DNA from: an uncultured Peptoniphilus sp.
Lineage (GTDB): Bacteria > Bacillota > Clostridia > Tissierellales > Peptoniphilaceae
Assembly: GCA_902488455.1 (NCBI GenBank)
Contig: CABTWG010000004.1
Location: 1-50,936 of the forward strand
Reading direction: 5' to 3'
DNA: 50,936 nt
This document shows positions 50,193 through 50,936 of the stretch, piece after piece; the first letter of the stretch is position 1, and every line of letters starts with the position of its first letter. The position numbers and the translations under genes were made by a program. The notes beneath the pieces were generated by a model that did no database searches, was not told where the DNA came from, and worked only from the letters and a program-made list of their open reading frames with translations.

Positions 50193-50218
50193 AGTTGGTC
50201 AGACCAGGTTAAATACAG

Positions 50219-50395
50219 CTTATAACCGTTCGACTAAAGAGCCTTCGGCTCTTTCGCTCAGGGTGACTCAGTTGGGAGATTTTTGTAAAAAAATAATTGC
50301 ATAGACTGGTTAAATATAGGTAGGATCCTTCAAAGCCCTAGCCGAAAGCTCCCGTTTCGTCGCAGGTCTTATGCATAGTTCCAAAGATGATGGAA
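50219..50395 (+). repeat. Dispersed intergenic repeat, truncated at the tail
   Basis: Same head (inner stem AGAGCC/GGCTCT) and middle as 49841. It degrades after GCAGGTCTTATGCA and stops before the GAACTCGACTG block. Confidence 0.72.
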
Positions 50396-50698
50396 TGTCT
50401 AAAATGGTAAATAGAGCAAGGTTCACCTTATAAAAAACGTTACTTTCAAAAATTATATGAATTATAGTTTAACTCATGAATATAATAGATTGAAACTTTT
50501 TTAAATAGAAGAAATATACACAAATAAGTAATAACAAAACTATACCTTTTTGTTAAATAATACAGAAGGTTATAATAAATAAGTATTTTATAAATTCTAT
50601 CGCATTGTAAATATTTAAATGATTTTAAAATTATTTTTATAAATTTATTACTTGTGGTACTATATTTATAACAAAAAAGGTATGAAAGGAGATAAGGA
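50396..50698. other. AT-rich non-coding stretch before the DUF2087 remnant
   Basis: About 300 bases. A minus-strand frame at 50446-50721 is rich in Tyr/Leu/Ile/Phe, as expected from AT-rich noise. It has no ribosome binding site and I do not accept it. AAAGGAG at 50685-50691 serves the next frame. Confidence 0.5.
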
Positions 50699-50936
50699 TT
50701 GAATACACAAAACATAAACAAATGGATAAAAAATAATAAAATTCAAAAAATTCCGAAGAAAGAAAAAGACAAGATAGAATTATTTAATTATATAGCTAAT
50801 TTAACCTTTGAAAAAAACGTACAATATACTGAAAAAGAAATTAATTAGAAATTAAAAAATTTCTATATTGATTATGCGTTATTAAGAAGATACATGGTAG
50901 ATTATAAAATATTATCTAGAACAAGAGATTGTAAGA
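50699..50936 (+). pseudogene. DUF2087-like protein interrupted by an in-frame TAG, runs off the window
   Basis: From TTG 50699 (AAAGGAG seven bases upstream) the frame encodes 49 residues ending QYTEKEIN, then TAG at 50846-50848. It continues in the same frame as KLKNFYIDYALLRRYMVDYKILSRTRDC to the window edge. The joined sequence resembles DUF2087, with IPKKEKDK, YTEKEIN and DYALLRR. A single base change from GAG, AAG or CAG would explain the stop. It could be a recent pseudogene or a sequencing error. DUF2087 is often found with HTH regulators; none is seen here. Confidence 0.6.

Noticed and set aside
49587..50395. CRISPR array suggested by recurring blocks
   Set aside because: The repeats are long, irregularly spaced, in both orientations and without uniform spacers; no cas genes are present.
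50446..50721. A 91-residue minus-strand frame rich in Tyr, Leu, Ile and Phe
   Set aside because: Composition is what AT-rich noise gives, there is no ribosome binding site, and it overlaps the leader of the better supported DUF2087 frame.

Overview
The window looks like a chromosomal stretch of an AT-rich, anaerobic, amino-acid-fermenting Firmicute. My best inference is the Peptoniphilaceae/Tissierellia group (Peptoniphilus-like). The reasons are the low-GC coding style, a T-box-controlled thrS, TTG starts behind strong Shine-Dalgarno sites, a ferredoxin-dependent branched-chain 2-oxoacid oxidoreductase, methionine gamma-lyase, hybrid cluster protein, and the absence of any respiratory or aerobic genes. 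No phage, insertion sequence, CRISPR array or plasmid gene is visible, so this is ordinary core chromosome interrupted by patches of repeats.

Layout. 1-950: repeat patch, then three leftward tRNA genes (Phe, CAU, Ser) with their own promoter and terminator. 1152-6710: uvrB-uvrA-L,D-transpeptidase in overlapping series. 6711-6997: repeat hairpins. 6998-8415: a TrmH-type methyltransferase, apparently on a leaderless mRNA, overlapping a DUF6873 gene. 8416-9391: about 1 kb of repeats without genes. 9472-12914: zinc-type uptake operon (ZinT-like lipoprotein, metal-binding lipoprotein, ATPase, permease). 12917-15088: T-box leader and thrS. 15255-17979: FMN-binding lipoprotein, then an M20 hydrolase with a KdgT-type permease. 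18125-20792 leftward: polysaccharide deacetylase, YihY, DUF47. 20856-26089: small duplicated membrane protein, Na/phosphate symporter, hisS, MscS channel, YitT. 26393-29171: amino acid antiporter and M18 aminopeptidase. 29462-33385 leftward: ATPase, ferredoxin and three VOR subunits. 33653-41135: nitroreductase, MFS and phospholipase-like genes, a decarboxylase/metallopeptidase/J-protein/alcohol dehydrogenase operon, and rarD. 41665-45750: NhaC-type transporter, methionine gamma-lyase, MgtE. 45925-49586: hcp, a divergent Crp/Fnr regulator and a DUF438 hemerythrin/PAS gene. 49587-50698: a second large repeat patch. 50699 to the end: a DUF2087 gene broken by an in-frame stop.

How the genes work together. 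Peptide and amino acid use is the common metabolic theme: M18 aminopeptidase, APC antiporter, VOR complex (branched 2-oxoacids to acyl-CoA and reduced ferredoxin), methionine gamma-lyase with a transporter, PLP decarboxylase and an alcohol dehydrogenase as electron sink. The clearest regulatory module is hcp / crp-fnr / DUF438. Two nearly identical 14-base palindromes (GTTGTTAAAACAAC and GTTGTAAAAACAAC) lie in the hcp-crp divergent promoter and about 41.5 bases upstream of the inferred DUF438 start site. This suggests a small nitrosative or oxidative stress regulon.

Less expected features are: a VOR gamma subunit continuous with a ferritin-like domain; a metal-binding lipoprotein with an extra domain of about 140 residues; a membrane J-protein with a Gly/Tyr/Asn/Gln-rich linker; and families of intergenic hairpins whose inner stems change sequence but stay complementary. 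All functions are read from sequence motifs and remembered families; no database search was run.
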